Positions 45,505 to 58,000 of a DNA stretch of 64,000 bases are shown piece after piece. The stretch comes from Mikania micrantha. Its lineage: Eukaryota > Streptophyta > Magnoliopsida > Asterales > Asteraceae. The position numbers and the translations under genes are program-made. The stretch is from the NCBI GenBank assembly GCA_009363875.1, contig CM018680.1, positions 17,741,608 to 17,805,607 of the forward strand. The letters are read 5' to 3'. Position 1 is the stretch's first letter. Each line of letters begins with the position of its first letter. Below the pieces are notes generated by a model. The model had not been told where the DNA came from. It worked only from the letters and a program-made list of their open reading frames with translations, and did not search any database.

Positions 45505-46147
45505 ATGGCAGAAAAATTCACTCTTGACCCTCATAACACCGGTTCTGCCACAAAGCCACCAATCTTGGTTAGGCACCAATATAACATTTGGCAGAGGCGG
45601 ATGTTACACTTCCTGTCTAGTAATCATACAAGATGTTGGAAGTCTGCCATGTTCGGACCGCATAAACCAACGGTCCTCGACACGGAGACTGGAGACGATG
45701 TCCCGAAAGATCCTCGGAACTACACCGAAGAGGATTACCAGAAGTTGGAGATTGATGCAAAGGCACATGCTCAGTTGGCTATGGCCCTTCCTAATGAAAT
45801 CTACTCTGGTTTTCTTCACCATGAGTCTACTAAAGACTTGTGGGATGCTCTAAAAGAGCAATTCGGTGGAACCGAAGATGTTGTGGCTAATACCAGGGAG
45901 ATATTAGCTCAACAATACGAGACATTCTCCCAACTAAATAATGAGTCACTGGCTCAGCAGTTTGAATGATTCACTGCTCTCTTAAGTGAATTAAAACTAG
46001 TCGGTCAAGTGTACCCCCTGTCTTTCTTCTGAACCGCTTCTTGAGATCTCTACCTGAAAAATGGGAAACTTATTATATTGTCATGAGATCCTCTCCAGAC
46101 TTTGGCAAGCTCTTGCTCACTCAACTTCATGGTAAGTTGCTCTCATG
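45505..46147 (+). pseudogene. gag: Copia gag, N-terminal part
   Basis: ATG at 45505 opens MAEKFTLDPHNTG. The gag signature (YNIWQRRMLHFL, LAMALPNEIYSGFLHHESTK, DLWDALKEQFGGTED) is clear. TGA at 45967-45969 replaces a residue in QQFE-RFTALLSEL-like sequence. Similarity goes on to about 46147 (LPEKWETYYIVMRSSPDF), with further damage, and then stops at a rearrangement. Confidence 0.88.
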
Positions 46148-46304
46148 CTGACATGAATCCTTCTTCTGTGGATTCACAAATTAATATCCTGCATCAAAAT
46201 CAGCAACAACTGATACTGATGATGCAGAAATTGATGAATAACAAACAGCAAAACAAATAAACATCTGCTTTTTCTTCTAAAAATAAAACAAGACCCATAT
46301 CTAA
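46148..46304 (+). repeat. 157-bp duplication, upstream copy
   Basis: It equals 47856-48012 with one difference seen (46153 A versus 47861 G). It encodes the gag tail QINILHQNQQQLILMMQKLM but is out of place here. Confidence 0.93.
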
Positions 46305-47110
46305 ATGATTCAATTCAGATCTGAATGGTTAAGCATTGGAAAGAGTCTGAATGAAAACTTGAAGCCTTAATTCCCAATCCACCCATGTTCACGCATTCAT
46401 GCACACATCTCTCCCCTACCCTCTTCGTTCCACAAGGCTTCCCTCCGGCAATCATGCTCTCCGACGCATCGCCACCACCATCAGAATCCTTTCCGTCGGA
46501 CCCTTCTCCGTCTGTGCAAAGATCATCGGACCCTTCTCTCCAGCGACCCAAGTGAACAACTACGCAACAGGGTGAGAATAAGCCCCATGCGCCAACCATC
46601 TCCGATCGAAACCCTAACCGCCGGATCGGTCGGTTTCTTAGTTGTTAGCTTTTCATCACTGTTATATCCATGGAAGGTTTTACTGATGTGAAATCGAAGA
46701 CGAACATCGATCAGTCCCAGCAACAACATGTGGGTGTCGCTTAAAGAACCAACGTTCAGGTGCTCGGCTAATTGTGATCAGAATTCTACATATTTATGAA
46801 TTGTTTATTGGTTTTATTGTATTTGAGATTTTGTAATTTAATAGCATGAGTTTAATTAGTTTGTGAGAATTTTATTTTACCAGTAGTTTAAGTCGGTCAT
46901 AGTGTTGGATTTCATTGGAGTGATTATTGGTAGCAGAATTTGGTTATTTTAAAAGTAGTTTAAGCTTATCGTAGAAGGATAAAATAGTCATTCTGCACAT
47001 TCGTTCAGAGGTCCAACCAAACAACATTACTGATTCAGCACTTAACAGGCTCAGAGCCTCTTATTCGTTCAAACCTCTTATTGGTTCAGCTCTTAAGCAA
47101 GTTCACATCA
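46305..47110. mobile_element. Inserted segment with gene-like sequence (Pack-type candidate)
   Basis: It begins near a perfect palindrome ATTCAGATCTGAAT (46313-46326) and TGAATGGTTAAG. The right part (46990-47110) has several TTCAG/CTTA(A)CAG and TTATT(C/G)GTTCA units in the opposite sense. Between them, about 46370-46640, the sequence is GC-rich and looks genic (CGAAACCCTAACCGCCGG), unlike the Copia element. It could be a DNA transposon that captured a gene fragment; no target duplication was found. Confidence 0.4.
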
Positions 47111-48012
47111 AGGCCAAATTTGGAATCGGTTTTAATCATACTAGTCCTCCATAGGACTACACCCCGATTAACAATGAACTAAAAGAGACTGATTCTGAGC
47201 CCATCTCCCCACTTTTCTTCCGGATGAAATTCCATCCATAACAATCACACCTCCAAAGGTGTACCAACCTCCGTAGTTTCTTAAGTTTGTTTATCCCACT
47301 GAAACCAATGTTGAGAAACTGGAGGAAACACCTTTGGAAAGTGATCAAAATAATAATAATGCTTCTGAACAAACTGAGATTGCTCCAAACATGAGCTCTA
47401 CTCAAATTTTGGAAGATACAAGTCTTCTTAAAACTCTGATAATCATGTTGCCCGCCTTGACAAAGGAAAGAGGCCTATGATTAACATCAGATTTCCCCCT
47501 TCTCATCCTCATCCCCCCTATCCAATAATGAAGGAAAATAAGCCTTTTATCCCAAACTACTCCTCTCTATCTCCAGCCTGTCTAAAGTGTTTTAAGTATA
47601 ATCACACTACTGAAAACTATTTGACAAAAACTCCCTTGGAAAAAGCGAAAGAGAAACTGAATGCTGAAAGATTGAAAGCTAAATAGAGTTCCTCATCTAA
47701 AGGGAACCTCCCCAATAAGATGAAGAAATCAAAGAAGGCTAATAGATCTTCAGCAAACAGTTCAATAAGATCTCCCCCATCTGCTTCCCCTGGGCCATCC
47801 ATTCTTGGAACACCACCTTCTCATCCCATGGTGACTCCTGTTGCCCGTTCTCCTACTGACGTGAATCCTTCTTCTGTGGATTCACAAATTAATATCCTGC
47901 ATCAAAATCAGCAACAACTGATACTGATGATGCAGAAATTGATGAATAACAAACAGCAAAACAAATAAACATCTGCTTTTTCTTCTAAAAATAAAACAAG
48001 ACCCATATCTAA
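47111..48012 (+). pseudogene. gag: Copia gag, C-terminal part
   Basis: Frame-broken sequence (KFGIGFNHTSPP; EQTEIAPNMSSTQILED) leads to MINIRFPPSHPHPPYP and a degenerate zinc knuckle CLKCFKYNHTTENY, where the last cysteine is lost. A serine/proline-rich tail with QINILHQNQQQLILMMQKLM follows. Stops at about 47684 and 47966. Confidence 0.8.
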
Positions 48013-48708
48013 CCTATTGCAATTAATTCTCATGTGCAGAGACCTTCTTCAAACCAAAATCTTCTATGGTATGTGGACAGTGGAGGCTCTAAGCACATAA
48101 CAGGATGCAGATCCATTTTAAATAATTTCATTCCAAAGATTGGAGGATCTGTTTCCTTTGGAAATAATGCAAAAGGTTGGATAGTAGGGTCTGGTTCTGT
48201 CCAAAGTGGAAAACTGCACTTTAAAGATGTAAGCTTAGTTGAAAATCTCAAGTTTAATCTCTTGAATGTTTCTCAACTAGCTGACAAGAACTTTAGTTCA
48301 TTTTTCACTAAGGACAGCTGCAAAATTCTTTCTACTGAAATAAATTCAAAAATAAAGATCTTAATTGATCAACACACTTTTCTAATAGCTAAAAGAAGTG
48401 GAAATGCCTACGTTGTAGATATGTCCACTGACTCTCAAACATCCTCTCAAACTTGTTTGATAGCCAAAGCATCATCTTCTGAAACAGCCCTTTGGCACAG
48501 AAGATTCAGTCACCTTAATCACCAATCTCTTCATAAGCTTTCTACCCTTTCTTTAGTAAGAGGATTACCTTCCAAAGAATTTCACTTTGAAGGTCAATGT
48601 GAATCTTGCTTAAAAGGAAAGCAACATAAACATCACATAAATCCATTGAGGAATCCAAAACAACTAACTGTCTCAATCTACTTCATATGGATCTTTTTGG
48701 TCCAGTGA
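48013..48708 (+). pseudogene. Copia protease and pre-integrase domain
   Basis: WYVDSGGSKHITG (aspartate at 48076-48078) is the protease active site. Then come the pre-integrase segment LWHRRFSHLNHQSLHKLSTL and CESCLKGKQHKHH, which form the integrase zinc region. A frameshift follows at about 48690. Confidence 0.92.
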
Positions 48709-49608
48709 AGGTAGCTAGTTTGGCAAGAAATAGATACTGTATATTTGTTGTGGATGACTACTCAAAATTTTGTTGTACCATCTTTCTCTTCAGCAAAGAT
48801 GTGACTTCTGATAAAATAATTGCCCTTATCACCCAACTTGAAAGACAATTTGTCTTCTTTCAAAACAATAAGGAGTGATAATGGGACAGAATTCAAGAAT
48901 CAAGTTCTTGATAAATTCTGCATTTCTAAAGGAATCCTCAGACAATATAGTGTTCCTAGAACTCCCGCTCAAAATGGAGTTGTGGAAAGAAAGAATAGGA
49001 CACTTAGTGAAGCCGCAAGAACTATGCTTGCAGATCCAGGATTACCTTTATCCTTCTGGGCTGAGGCAGTGAACACTGCTTGCTATGTCTTAAACAGAGT
49101 TCACATTGTGAAAAGACATAAAAAGACTGCCTATGAAGTCCTTCATAACATAAAGCCTCTCATTTCTTTCTTTAAGGTCTTTGGGTGTCCGTGTTTCATT
49201 TTCAACACAAAAGACTCCTTATCCAAGTTTGCTGCTAAAGTTGACTTGGGATATTTTGTTGGATATTCTCAGACCTCCAAGGCTTACCGAGCTTTCAATC
49301 TCAGGACCAAAATTGTTGAGGAAACTATTGATGTCAAATTCAATGAATCCGCATCAACTTCATCTTTCCCTTCTGCTCCTGATGACCTCCTCGATCTTGA
49401 AAGCTTCATCTACATCTCTTCTACTCCTTCTTCTCCTTCTTCAGAATCATGTCAAACTTCTGAAGCTCTGTCCTCTCTTGAGGATTGTTCTGTCTCAAAA
49501 TTCTTTACTTCCATTCCTTCTTATCAAATAAATTCTAAGGACCAAGATGAACAAGTATCTACTCCTTTATCCCGAGCCTTGGATAATGTACCCGTAGATG
49601 TTCCCTGA
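48687..49608 (+). pseudogene. Copia integrase
   Basis: MDLFGPVKVAS and VVDDYSKF supply the first catalytic aspartate; after a frameshift near 48880 SDNGTEFKNQ, TPAQNGVVERKNRTL (second aspartate and glutamate kept) and FWAEAVNTACYVLNR follow. GYFVGYSQTSKAYRAFN marks the usual end, then a serine-rich linker to a stop at 49606-49608. Confidence 0.92.
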
Positions 49609-50337
49609 ATATGTTCATGCTTCTCCTTGAGAAGATTCTCCTAGCCCCTATGAAAACTCGCCTTCTTCTGATGTTGCCTCCTCTAATAATTGTTTGGACA
49701 TCATTTCCTTCAGTAGAAATCATCCTCTAGAACAAATCTTAGGTGATTTAAATAAAGGTGTTCAAATTAGGAGCCAGATTTCAAACTTCTTCCTTCATGC
49801 AGCCTTCTTGTCCCAAGTTGAACCTTCCAAATATCATGAAGCTCTTAAAGACAATAATTGGGAAGAGGCCATGCAAGATGAACTGTTACAGTTCAAAAGG
49901 CAAAATGTTTGGACTCTTTGCCCCTTGCCAGCAGGAAAATACCCTATCGGAACTAGATGGGCATTTAGAAATAAAACAGATGACAGAGGCATCGTGATCA
50001 AAAATAAAGCCCGAATGGTAGTGCAAGGGTACTGCCAAGTGGAAGGCATCGATTATGATGAAACCTTTGCTCCTGTGGCCAGATTAGAAGCCATAAGACT
50101 CTTCTAGCATTTGTTATATCCCATAACATAAAGGTATATTAAATGGATATAAAAAGTGCTTTCCTGTATGGGACAATAAAGGAGGAAGTCTATGTGTGTC
50201 AACCTCCAGGATTTGATGATGTTCATCATCCTGATTGGGTGTACAGACTAGACACAGCACTTTATGGTCTGAAACAGGCACCCAGAGCATGGTACAATAC
50301 TCTATCTCAATTTCTTCTTTCTAATAAATTTTCTTGA
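49609..50337 (+). pseudogene. Copia reverse transcriptase, N-terminal half
   Basis: YHEALKDNNWEEAMQDELLQ, GTRWAFRNKTDDRGI and GIDYDETFAPVARLEAIRLF in one frame. A frame change near 50110-50140, then MDIKSAFLYGTIKEEVYVCQ and YGLKQAPRAWYNTL. TGA at 50335-50337. Confidence 0.93.
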
Positions 50338-51345
50338 GGAACCATTGATAAGACTTTGTTCATCAAGAGGGTAGACAAGGAACTTTTGCTGGTCCAAATT
50401 TATGTCAATGACATCATTTTTGGATCAACAAAACCTTCCTTGTGTGAACAATTTTCTAAATTAATGTCTTCAAAGTTTGAAATGAGTGCTTTAAGTGAAC
50501 TAAAAACATTTTTAGGACTCCAAGTAAAACAAACACCTAATAGGACTTTCATTCATCAATCTAAATATGTAAAGGATCTTTTAAATAAATTTGATATGAA
50601 TGATTGCAAAATAATTTCTACCCCCATGGCTACAAGTCCTGGAATAAGTCCGGATGAAAATGGTGAGCCTGTAGATCAAACTCTCTACAGGTGCATGATT
50701 GGATCTTTGATGTTTCTTACTACATCCAAGCCAGATATCATGTATGCAACATGTGTCTGTGCAAGATACCAATCAGCCCCTAAACAATCTCATTTATCAT
50801 TTGTGAAGAGGATACTCAAATATCTTAAAGGCACTCCTGTGCTAGGTATCTGGTATCCTTCTAACCAAACTTGTAAGCTTGTTGGGTTTCCATACGGTGA
50901 TTATGTTGGATGCTCGTTCACAAGAAAGTCTACTTCGGGAGGATGTCAGTTCCTTGCAAATTGCTTAGTGTCATGGCAAAGCAAGAAGCAAACATCGGTG
51001 TCAAATTCAACTGCTGAAGCTGAGTACGTTGCAAGAGCCCATTGCACTGCCCAAATCCTTTGGTTGCAATACCAACTGATGGATTTTGGAATAACTGAAC
51101 TAAAAACACCTCTCCTAATAGATAGTCAAGCAGCCAAAAATATAATAAAGAATCATGTCTACCATTCAAAAACCAAACATATAGAAATAAGGCATCACTT
51201 TATTAGAGACAATTTTGAAAAGGGACTAATTGTCCCAGAACATGTCTCTACAAGTGACCAAATAGCAGATATATTTACCAAACCCTTGGACTCCTCAACT
51301 TTTTCTAAGTTTGTGGCTAAATTGGGTATGATAAATATGAGCTAA
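50338..51345 (+). pseudogene. Copia reverse transcriptase C-terminal half and RNase H
   Basis: The catalytic box reads YVNDIIFGS (50401-50427); the first aspartate of YVDD is asparagine (AAT, 50407-50409). FLGLQVKQ, YRCMIGSLMFLTTSKPDIMY, SWQSKKQTSVSNSTAEAEYV, IDSQAAKNIIKN and KTKHIEIRHHFIRD follow, ending SDQIADIFTKPLD and a stop at 51343-51345. This is the longest open stretch of the element (329 codons). Confidence 0.94.
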
Positions 51346-51765
51346 TAAACATGGTTAAGAATGTGTTTCTTAAACCTTTAAATAATTACATAAAAGGAAA
51401 ATCTTCAATGATTATCCTAACAACGGATATTTGATAAACCACTGATGAAAAGACCTTGGTCTCTCTCAGTAGTTGTCCCATAACACGAGTGGTTATTATA
51501 ATCACTGTTTCATATTTATCCGCGGTTACAACTTTCGTTATTACACTTTAAACCTTCGGTGGTTTTACTTTCTTCCGAAGTCTCTTCTTCTTCCTAAACT
51601 TCTAACCGTATAATTTATCCATGGTTAAACCTCTTCTGAAGACAAGACTCTTCTGAAGTTCAATAATCTATGGTTAAATCTTCCTTGCCCAAGTGGTTAT
51701 CAAATCTCTTGATAATTATGCCCGATTCGGCCGTCACTAATCACTCTGTAAGATTAGACCTCTCA
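51346..51765 (+). other. Spacer between Copia pol and ORF3, first part
   Basis: Non-coding. Contains ATGGTTAA repeats (51350, 51621, 51670) and CTTC-rich stretches. The solo LTR interrupts it; target copy TCTCA at 51761-51765. Confidence 0.6.
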
Positions 51766-52159
51766 TGTAAGCCCCAAAATCCCCACACGCATGACACGTG
51801 TTTTAAAACAACATCAAAGTTTAGGTCCTAGATTTTTAAACTTTAAACCACACACTAACTTGTTTATCTCAAAACAACAACATTAAACCAAGTAAAAGTT
51901 TGAGTATGTGATTATCAAAAGACACAATTATTACATAAACACATATACAAAATAATGGTTTTAGTCCATCAAGTGTGTTCGATCACGAGTCCATAAAGAT
52001 ATCCGATCACTTCCGCTCCTTTATTTTCACCTACAAAACACCACATTTAAGTCACCTTTAGTTCGTTAGAACTAAGTAAACACCCCCATATCTTCCCCAA
52101 GCTCATACAACCCTTATGGTGAAGTATGACAACAAACTGGGGTCAAAAACCATTTTTCA

Positions 52160-52262
52160 GCATTTTGGGCACACTGGTAGGCGCACTACAGAACCTTTTG
52201 GGCGCACTGGCGCCTGCCAGGAGCACTAGGCGCCCAGCCAGGAGCACTAGGCGCCCAGCTTC
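52160..52262. repeat. GGCGCC-rich 21-bp tandem repeat in solo LTR
   Basis: A 21-bp unit starting CCAGGAGCACTAGGCGCC is repeated exactly (52217-52237, 52238-52258), preceded by further GGCGCACTGG variants. It is unusually GC-rich for its surroundings. Confidence 0.8.
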
Positions 52263-52925
52263 AGCTCAAACTCGTTTTTTTGCACTTTTTGACACCCCAA
52301 ACCTTCCCCAATCATTTCCAATCACTCCTTTACTCCAAATGCATCCCAAAACACCATAACAACATAATGATCAAGTCCCAAACATACTTTGGTGACTTAT
52401 CAAAACACAACCACAAAACGAATTACTAACGGGTCGTTTTCACCCAAAACACCAAAGAAATCTTTTACACCAAGATTTCTCAAGTTGAACAATCACACCA
52501 CTTGTGATTTACCCAACTTGATTTCACCAATTTAGGACCTTCACACACCTTATGAATGATCCAAATTCATGATCACACCACTTGTGATTCATAACACCAA
52601 TTCAAGTAAATTTCAATTATAAGTTCACACATCTTGTGAACTATTTCCATACATTCATCACCCATATAAATAGACACCAAATTCAATCATGAACTAGCAT
52701 TAACACCATGTTAACAATAATCAAGCAACATATATCACCACCTATTGCTTATCATTGTCTAACAACAAGTACTAATTCACCTATTCGAATTTGTTTGACC
52801 ATTTTCAGTCAAAATTCTAATAAGAGATTCACACCACTTGTGAATCATTCTTATTTCACCACACCAATTGTAAACTTGCTTTATTACAATAACTAAGGAA
52901 ATATAACACCTTTTGCCTCTTATTG

Positions 52926-53275
52926 TCACACCAAGTCAAACATACACCAATTCGCCAAATTCAACATGCATTGCCTATTCCACATAATCACCTATTATTG
53001 ACCAACACCAAGTCAAAAATACATCTATTCACCAAATTCAACATTCAATTCATATTCCACATACATATCATGTTATTGACCAACACCAAGTCAAACATAT
53101 GTCTATTCACCAAATTTCACTCAATTGCCTTTGGAAGTTCACACCTCTTGTGAATCTTTCCAATCTTTCCCACCATTTGTGAAATACTACATATTAACCA
53201 TATCAAGTGCAATTATGAACACATATTTCACGTCATCACCAAACACCAATAAATCACACACCAAGTCAAACATCC
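52926..53275. repeat. ~77-bp tandem repeat in solo LTR
   Basis: Units beginning CACCAAGTCAAA lie at about 52928, 53006 and 53083, with a fourth partial at 53258. CACACCACTTGTGAAT-like inverted motifs are frequent between 52490 and 53160. Confidence 0.75.
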
Positions 53276-54445
53276 AACACCCATTATGCATATTATTGTT
53301 AAACAACATATACAAAACACCAATTCACCAAAATCTACACATCCATGTATAACATACATACATCTCAACACATATTCATATACATATGCATAATACACCA
53401 TAGCACATGTAAACAAAAATGGGTTAGGTGACTTACCTCGTCCCGATGTGTTATCCACAAAAATCTCTATCCCAGGTCTTTTGATTCCACTATTGTTTCC
53501 TATCATCACAACTAATAGGTTTAAAAATAGAGTTGACTACAACTAGTCAAATTAAACCTATTTGACCCATTATCACCCAAGATCACCATTTTACATTTAT
53601 GTAACACATTTCACCTCATCAATACACTTAAAACTCAGTTTTAAGTTAAAACCCTCAAATTATCATTTCATCAAACACCTTATGTGCATGTACTTACCTA
53701 CCCATGACCATTGATCCATAACACTTCTATCCAACTCCATTTTTGATTCACAAGAATAACAAGTTCATCATGTACACCAACAAACTACAACCATTTTGTG
53801 AAATCATCAAACTCAACATTTGAACACCAAGTTTTAACCACCAAGTTCATATACCCCATGAACACCATCAACCCCCATTTACCATACTACATCAATATGT
53901 AAGAAAAATGATCAAAATGTTGTTTCTATATGATATTCATGATGATCAGAAAGATATGACACCATCAAAACTTCCAATTTTTGATTTCACTTATCAAACA
54001 CACACCCCCATATGACACTCACGAAAATTTGCACCAAAACACCCAAAATCACTTACCTAGATGTTGTATGATGCAAGAAGAACTCCAATATATGATTGCA
54101 TGAGAGATTAGATCAAAATCCAAGCACCCAAAATCCTCCTCTCCTTTCTCTTGTTCACGTTTTCAACAAAAGAAATGGTCTTATGACCAGATTTTGACTA
54201 AGTCAACATCTTAACCCACCATTTACAAGTTTCAGCTATTGGCAGCTTTTGGTCCCTCTATTACTATTAACTTTAACTAGTTATAACTAAGTTAAATTAG
54301 TAATCACCCACCAAATAATTGTAGGTAACAATTATTATTAAAACAACCCCCAAATAATATTTAAGATAATTAAATCTTACATAACACCCATCAACCAAGT
54401 ATGTTCGTTTTATAATATTTCCCCAAAATGGGTCGTTACATCTCA

Positions 54446-55059
54446 CAGTTAATTGAATTGGCACTCATTAATTGTTCTCATGGCTCGATGCTATATTTCT
54501 TTCCATTTTGATCCCTCTTACTTAAAATGACCACTGATATTTCTTTCCTTATTTATATCAGTAGTTGTCTTCTTTAATCCATCAGTTATTTCATAACAGT
54601 TGCTTGATCATCTCTTGATCAAGAACACTCTTCTTTCAACTTTGATTCCTCCGGATGTTACTCATGGCGAAGGACTACTGCTTGTCAGGTATGTCGCCTG
54701 GCACGATGCATATACACCGATTCTGTCTGAGTTTTATGCTCATGATGGTGGTGGAACGGCATCGGACCAGGCTTTATCCCCGACAAAGTTTTGTCTGTAC
54801 TTCAGGGTGTGCATGAACGGACTTCGTTGTCGTTTGTTTCTTCTCTCTCATGATCACATGTTTTTCCGATGGGTAAAAACCCTAAAGTAAACTTTTGATA
54901 TGTTATAAGTAGTGGTAGTTTTTATTTTTGAAACCGCCTTTGTGTGTGAACAGTTAAACTTCCTTTTTCTTTCTCTCTCTAAAGCAAAGTTTGTACTCAC
55001 ATTTTGCTTTCGTAACAGCTCGGTGTTCATTGTCGCAAGAATGGCCTTGATGCTTGATC
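54446..55059 (+). other. Spacer between Copia pol and ORF3, second part
   Basis: Mostly non-coding. A 96-codon reading frame (54600-54890, RVCMNGLRCRLFLLSHDHMFF) looks like old coding sequence but I cannot assign it. Confidence 0.45.
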
Positions 55060-58000
55060 CATAACCTCGGAGCTTACCTTGTCAAATCTGCTGAGTACCC
55101 TCACTACAACGAAGCAATCGACACTCTGGTAAACTCATTTGTTCATACCGCTCTCATTCTAAACCCTCCTATTTCTGAAGTTGCTCTAAACCAGTTTTGG
55201 GCAAACTCATCCTAGGTAATGAAGGATGACTCTGTTGAAAGCATCACTTCGGTGGTCGGTGGTCAACAAGTCACCATCACTCCCACAAAAATAAGTGTTG
55301 CCCTAAACTTAAACGACACTAAGGCTCCCCCCACTGTTTCTCTAAAACTTCTTCATAGTACTTTTATTTAGTGTGACTATCAGGGTGACCTAAAACACAG
55401 GACTTTGTATAAAGCCTTCTTCTACCCTAAGTACAAGTTCCTGTATCACACCATTCTACAGTGTTTGTCTCAGAAGTCGACGAGTTGGGGAGAAATGCCA
55501 TATGACATGCAATATGTCATGTATGCAGTTCTTTTCAACGAAAAGGTCAACTTGTCTCAAATAATTTTTGACCATCTGGTACATCACCAGAATGGTACCA
55601 AGTTTCTGTTGTATCCTAGGTTTGTAATGGCTTGCCTCTTTGCTGACCTTGATAAGGTTTGTCACATTGCTCCTCTTACCACTATCAAGGGCATTGACAA
55701 ATAGGTGTTTCCTAGATTGAACACTGATGCAAAACAAATGAATGACACTGGGGAAACATCTATCCTCGGTGAACCCACATCCACCTCCTCTTCCACACTT
55801 GTAAAGGTACCGTCCAAAAGAAAAGCTTCTGCCAAATCCTCAAAGCCTAAGAAGCCCAAAAAGACTGTTCAGGAAGATGAGATCCCTGAACCTGTCTCTG
55901 TCCCCACTGGACAGTTGGATACATCTGTTCCATCCTCCCAGATGCATCAAAGATCTCCTCCCCACCTAACTCCTCATCAATCCTCTCAACAGGATGATGT
56001 TGTACTTCAAAGGGAACCTTATTTAGCCACTGCAATGTCACTTGACACTCAGATGGCAGTCCACTCTCCAAAGGACATCTTTGTTTCTTCCCCACATATA
56101 GCCCTTAACTCTCCTACCCATGTTCTCCATGAGATTGATGTTGTGTTTGAGCAGCTTGGTTCTCCTCCCCCGTCTCTAACAGAGGAGTTGCCCCATCAAA
56201 CCTTTGCTCAAACTAATCAATCTCCTACCCATGGAGAAGAGGATGAGATCAGGATGTCCAGTCCATCTAGACATATTGATCATATATCTGGAACATCCAC
56301 TTCACATGAGAATCCAATGGGATCTCATTTGACTGGATCAGGAAATAAGACTCCTGATATGGCAACAGCCCATGAAGTTCTTGAAACTGAGGCTGGAAAT
56401 CCCCGAAACCAAGAAAAAGGGCTCCTTGACATTCCTGAGATGGACTCAGGTCATGATAAAACTGACTCCTTAGTTAGGGATTCGGATGATATCCTTAAAA
56501 GGATGGACGAATCGGATCTTAAAATAAAGGAATTGACGGATTCTGTTGCTCACATTCAGGCTGATGTGACTATACTCACTGAGCTTGTCTCAATAGTCTT
56601 GAGTAACCAAGAACTGCAACCCAAATCCATCCCAATGCAGGCACCTTCACTTGAAGGTACTTCCACCACTTCACCTACTTCCACTGCCTTCACCTTCTCA
56701 CCTCAGGTTCTTCATGAAGTGTTAAACCCGCATATTACTACCCACCCTACCACTCTGCTTCAATCCTTTACCCACCAATTCCTCACCACTCAAAAGATCC
56801 AACTGGATCTGCTGAAAATTTCAGTAGATACCAAAGTCTCCTCCTTACAACATGAAATCTCTAACCACACCAGATTTCTTGAGTCCGTTACTGGGATTGC
56901 TCCTCCTTCTCCCTAGTTCAAAGAACAGGCTGATGAAGCCAAAAAGAGTGAGAATGAACGGCTTTTATCTACTGCCCAGGCTGCTAAAAGGGCAGACGAC
57001 AAGACTAAGCAAAGGAGGATGAAGCAAATAAGGCTGCAAAATCAAGCGGCACTCCTCAAAGCAGCTTTGGATCAACAGTTCCAAACTGAAGCTGCGAAGG
57101 ATAGCTTAGAGCAAATTCAAAGGGAAGCTGAAGCTCAAATAAACACTGTAACATCTGTAGTATCCAGAAAACCCAGACCTTCTAAATCAGCTCCCACTGA
57201 GCAAATTAAGCCCACAACCACTGCCCCATCTTCTTTTGACTCAACCACTCAGGACACACCAATTCCAACTGGTTCTGTCCAATCTGAACACAACCCCATC
57301 CCTTCTAAACATGTTTCTCTCACCATTTCTATCTCCTCTTCACCCATACACACAAATAAAGAAAACTAACCCACTCTTTCTCCAAATTCTGCCTCTCAAA
57401 CCCTCCTAGAACTATCTTCTCTTCCCATCACTCTCAATGCCTCCAAAATTGGCCAAAAACCAACACCAATAATCACTCAATCTTTCTCAAGAAGACAAAA
57501 GAGTGTGGTTAGAAAAACCAAATCACTCAATAACCTATCTCATAAACTTCAAACCCCTGCTCAAAAACCCACATCAGACTTAAATGATGATCAACCCATT
57601 GCCTCTCTTGCTTCAAGAAAGAGAAGGCTCATATTGGCTAATGATGATAAGTCTGATCCTCCAAATACCACCAAAGCTCCCTCACCAATAAGATCAGAAG
57701 ATGCTGAGAAGTCACAAACCTTTCCAATAAAGGAATCCTACTCATCTGTTAGGCACTTTCCTTCCGATGAAGACCTTCGAAAGACAAAGAATAAAGAAAC
57801 GGAGAAGGAAAACCTGATTCTGGCTGGTATTGAAGCCACTGGTCTCTTAGGAGTTGAACTGGTAAGGACCTATCAAGAACAAATAGCCAGATTGGATCAG
57901 CAGCAAGATAAAGCCTATCAAGCTGAGAGGGAGCAGTTGATCAAATACTTGTTGGATGAAGGGAAATACAAGGTCGAAAACTTCAGCAACTGGTCTCAGA

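Larger units (their letters stand above)
51766..54440 (-). repeat. Solo LTR, 2675 bp, TSD TCTCA
   Basis: On the minus strand it starts TGTAACGACCCATTTTGG (54440) and ends GGGGCTTACA (51766). Perfect 5-bp duplications TCTCA lie at 51761-51765 and 54441-54445. There is no coding region, primer site or polypurine tract, so it is a solo LTR left by LTR-LTR recombination. Its sequence differs from the other LTR families here. Confidence 0.9.

Noticed and set aside
54600..54890. A separate host gene between solo LTR and ORF3
   Set aside because: Short, no domain, and positioned within the Copia spacer; more likely decayed element sequence.
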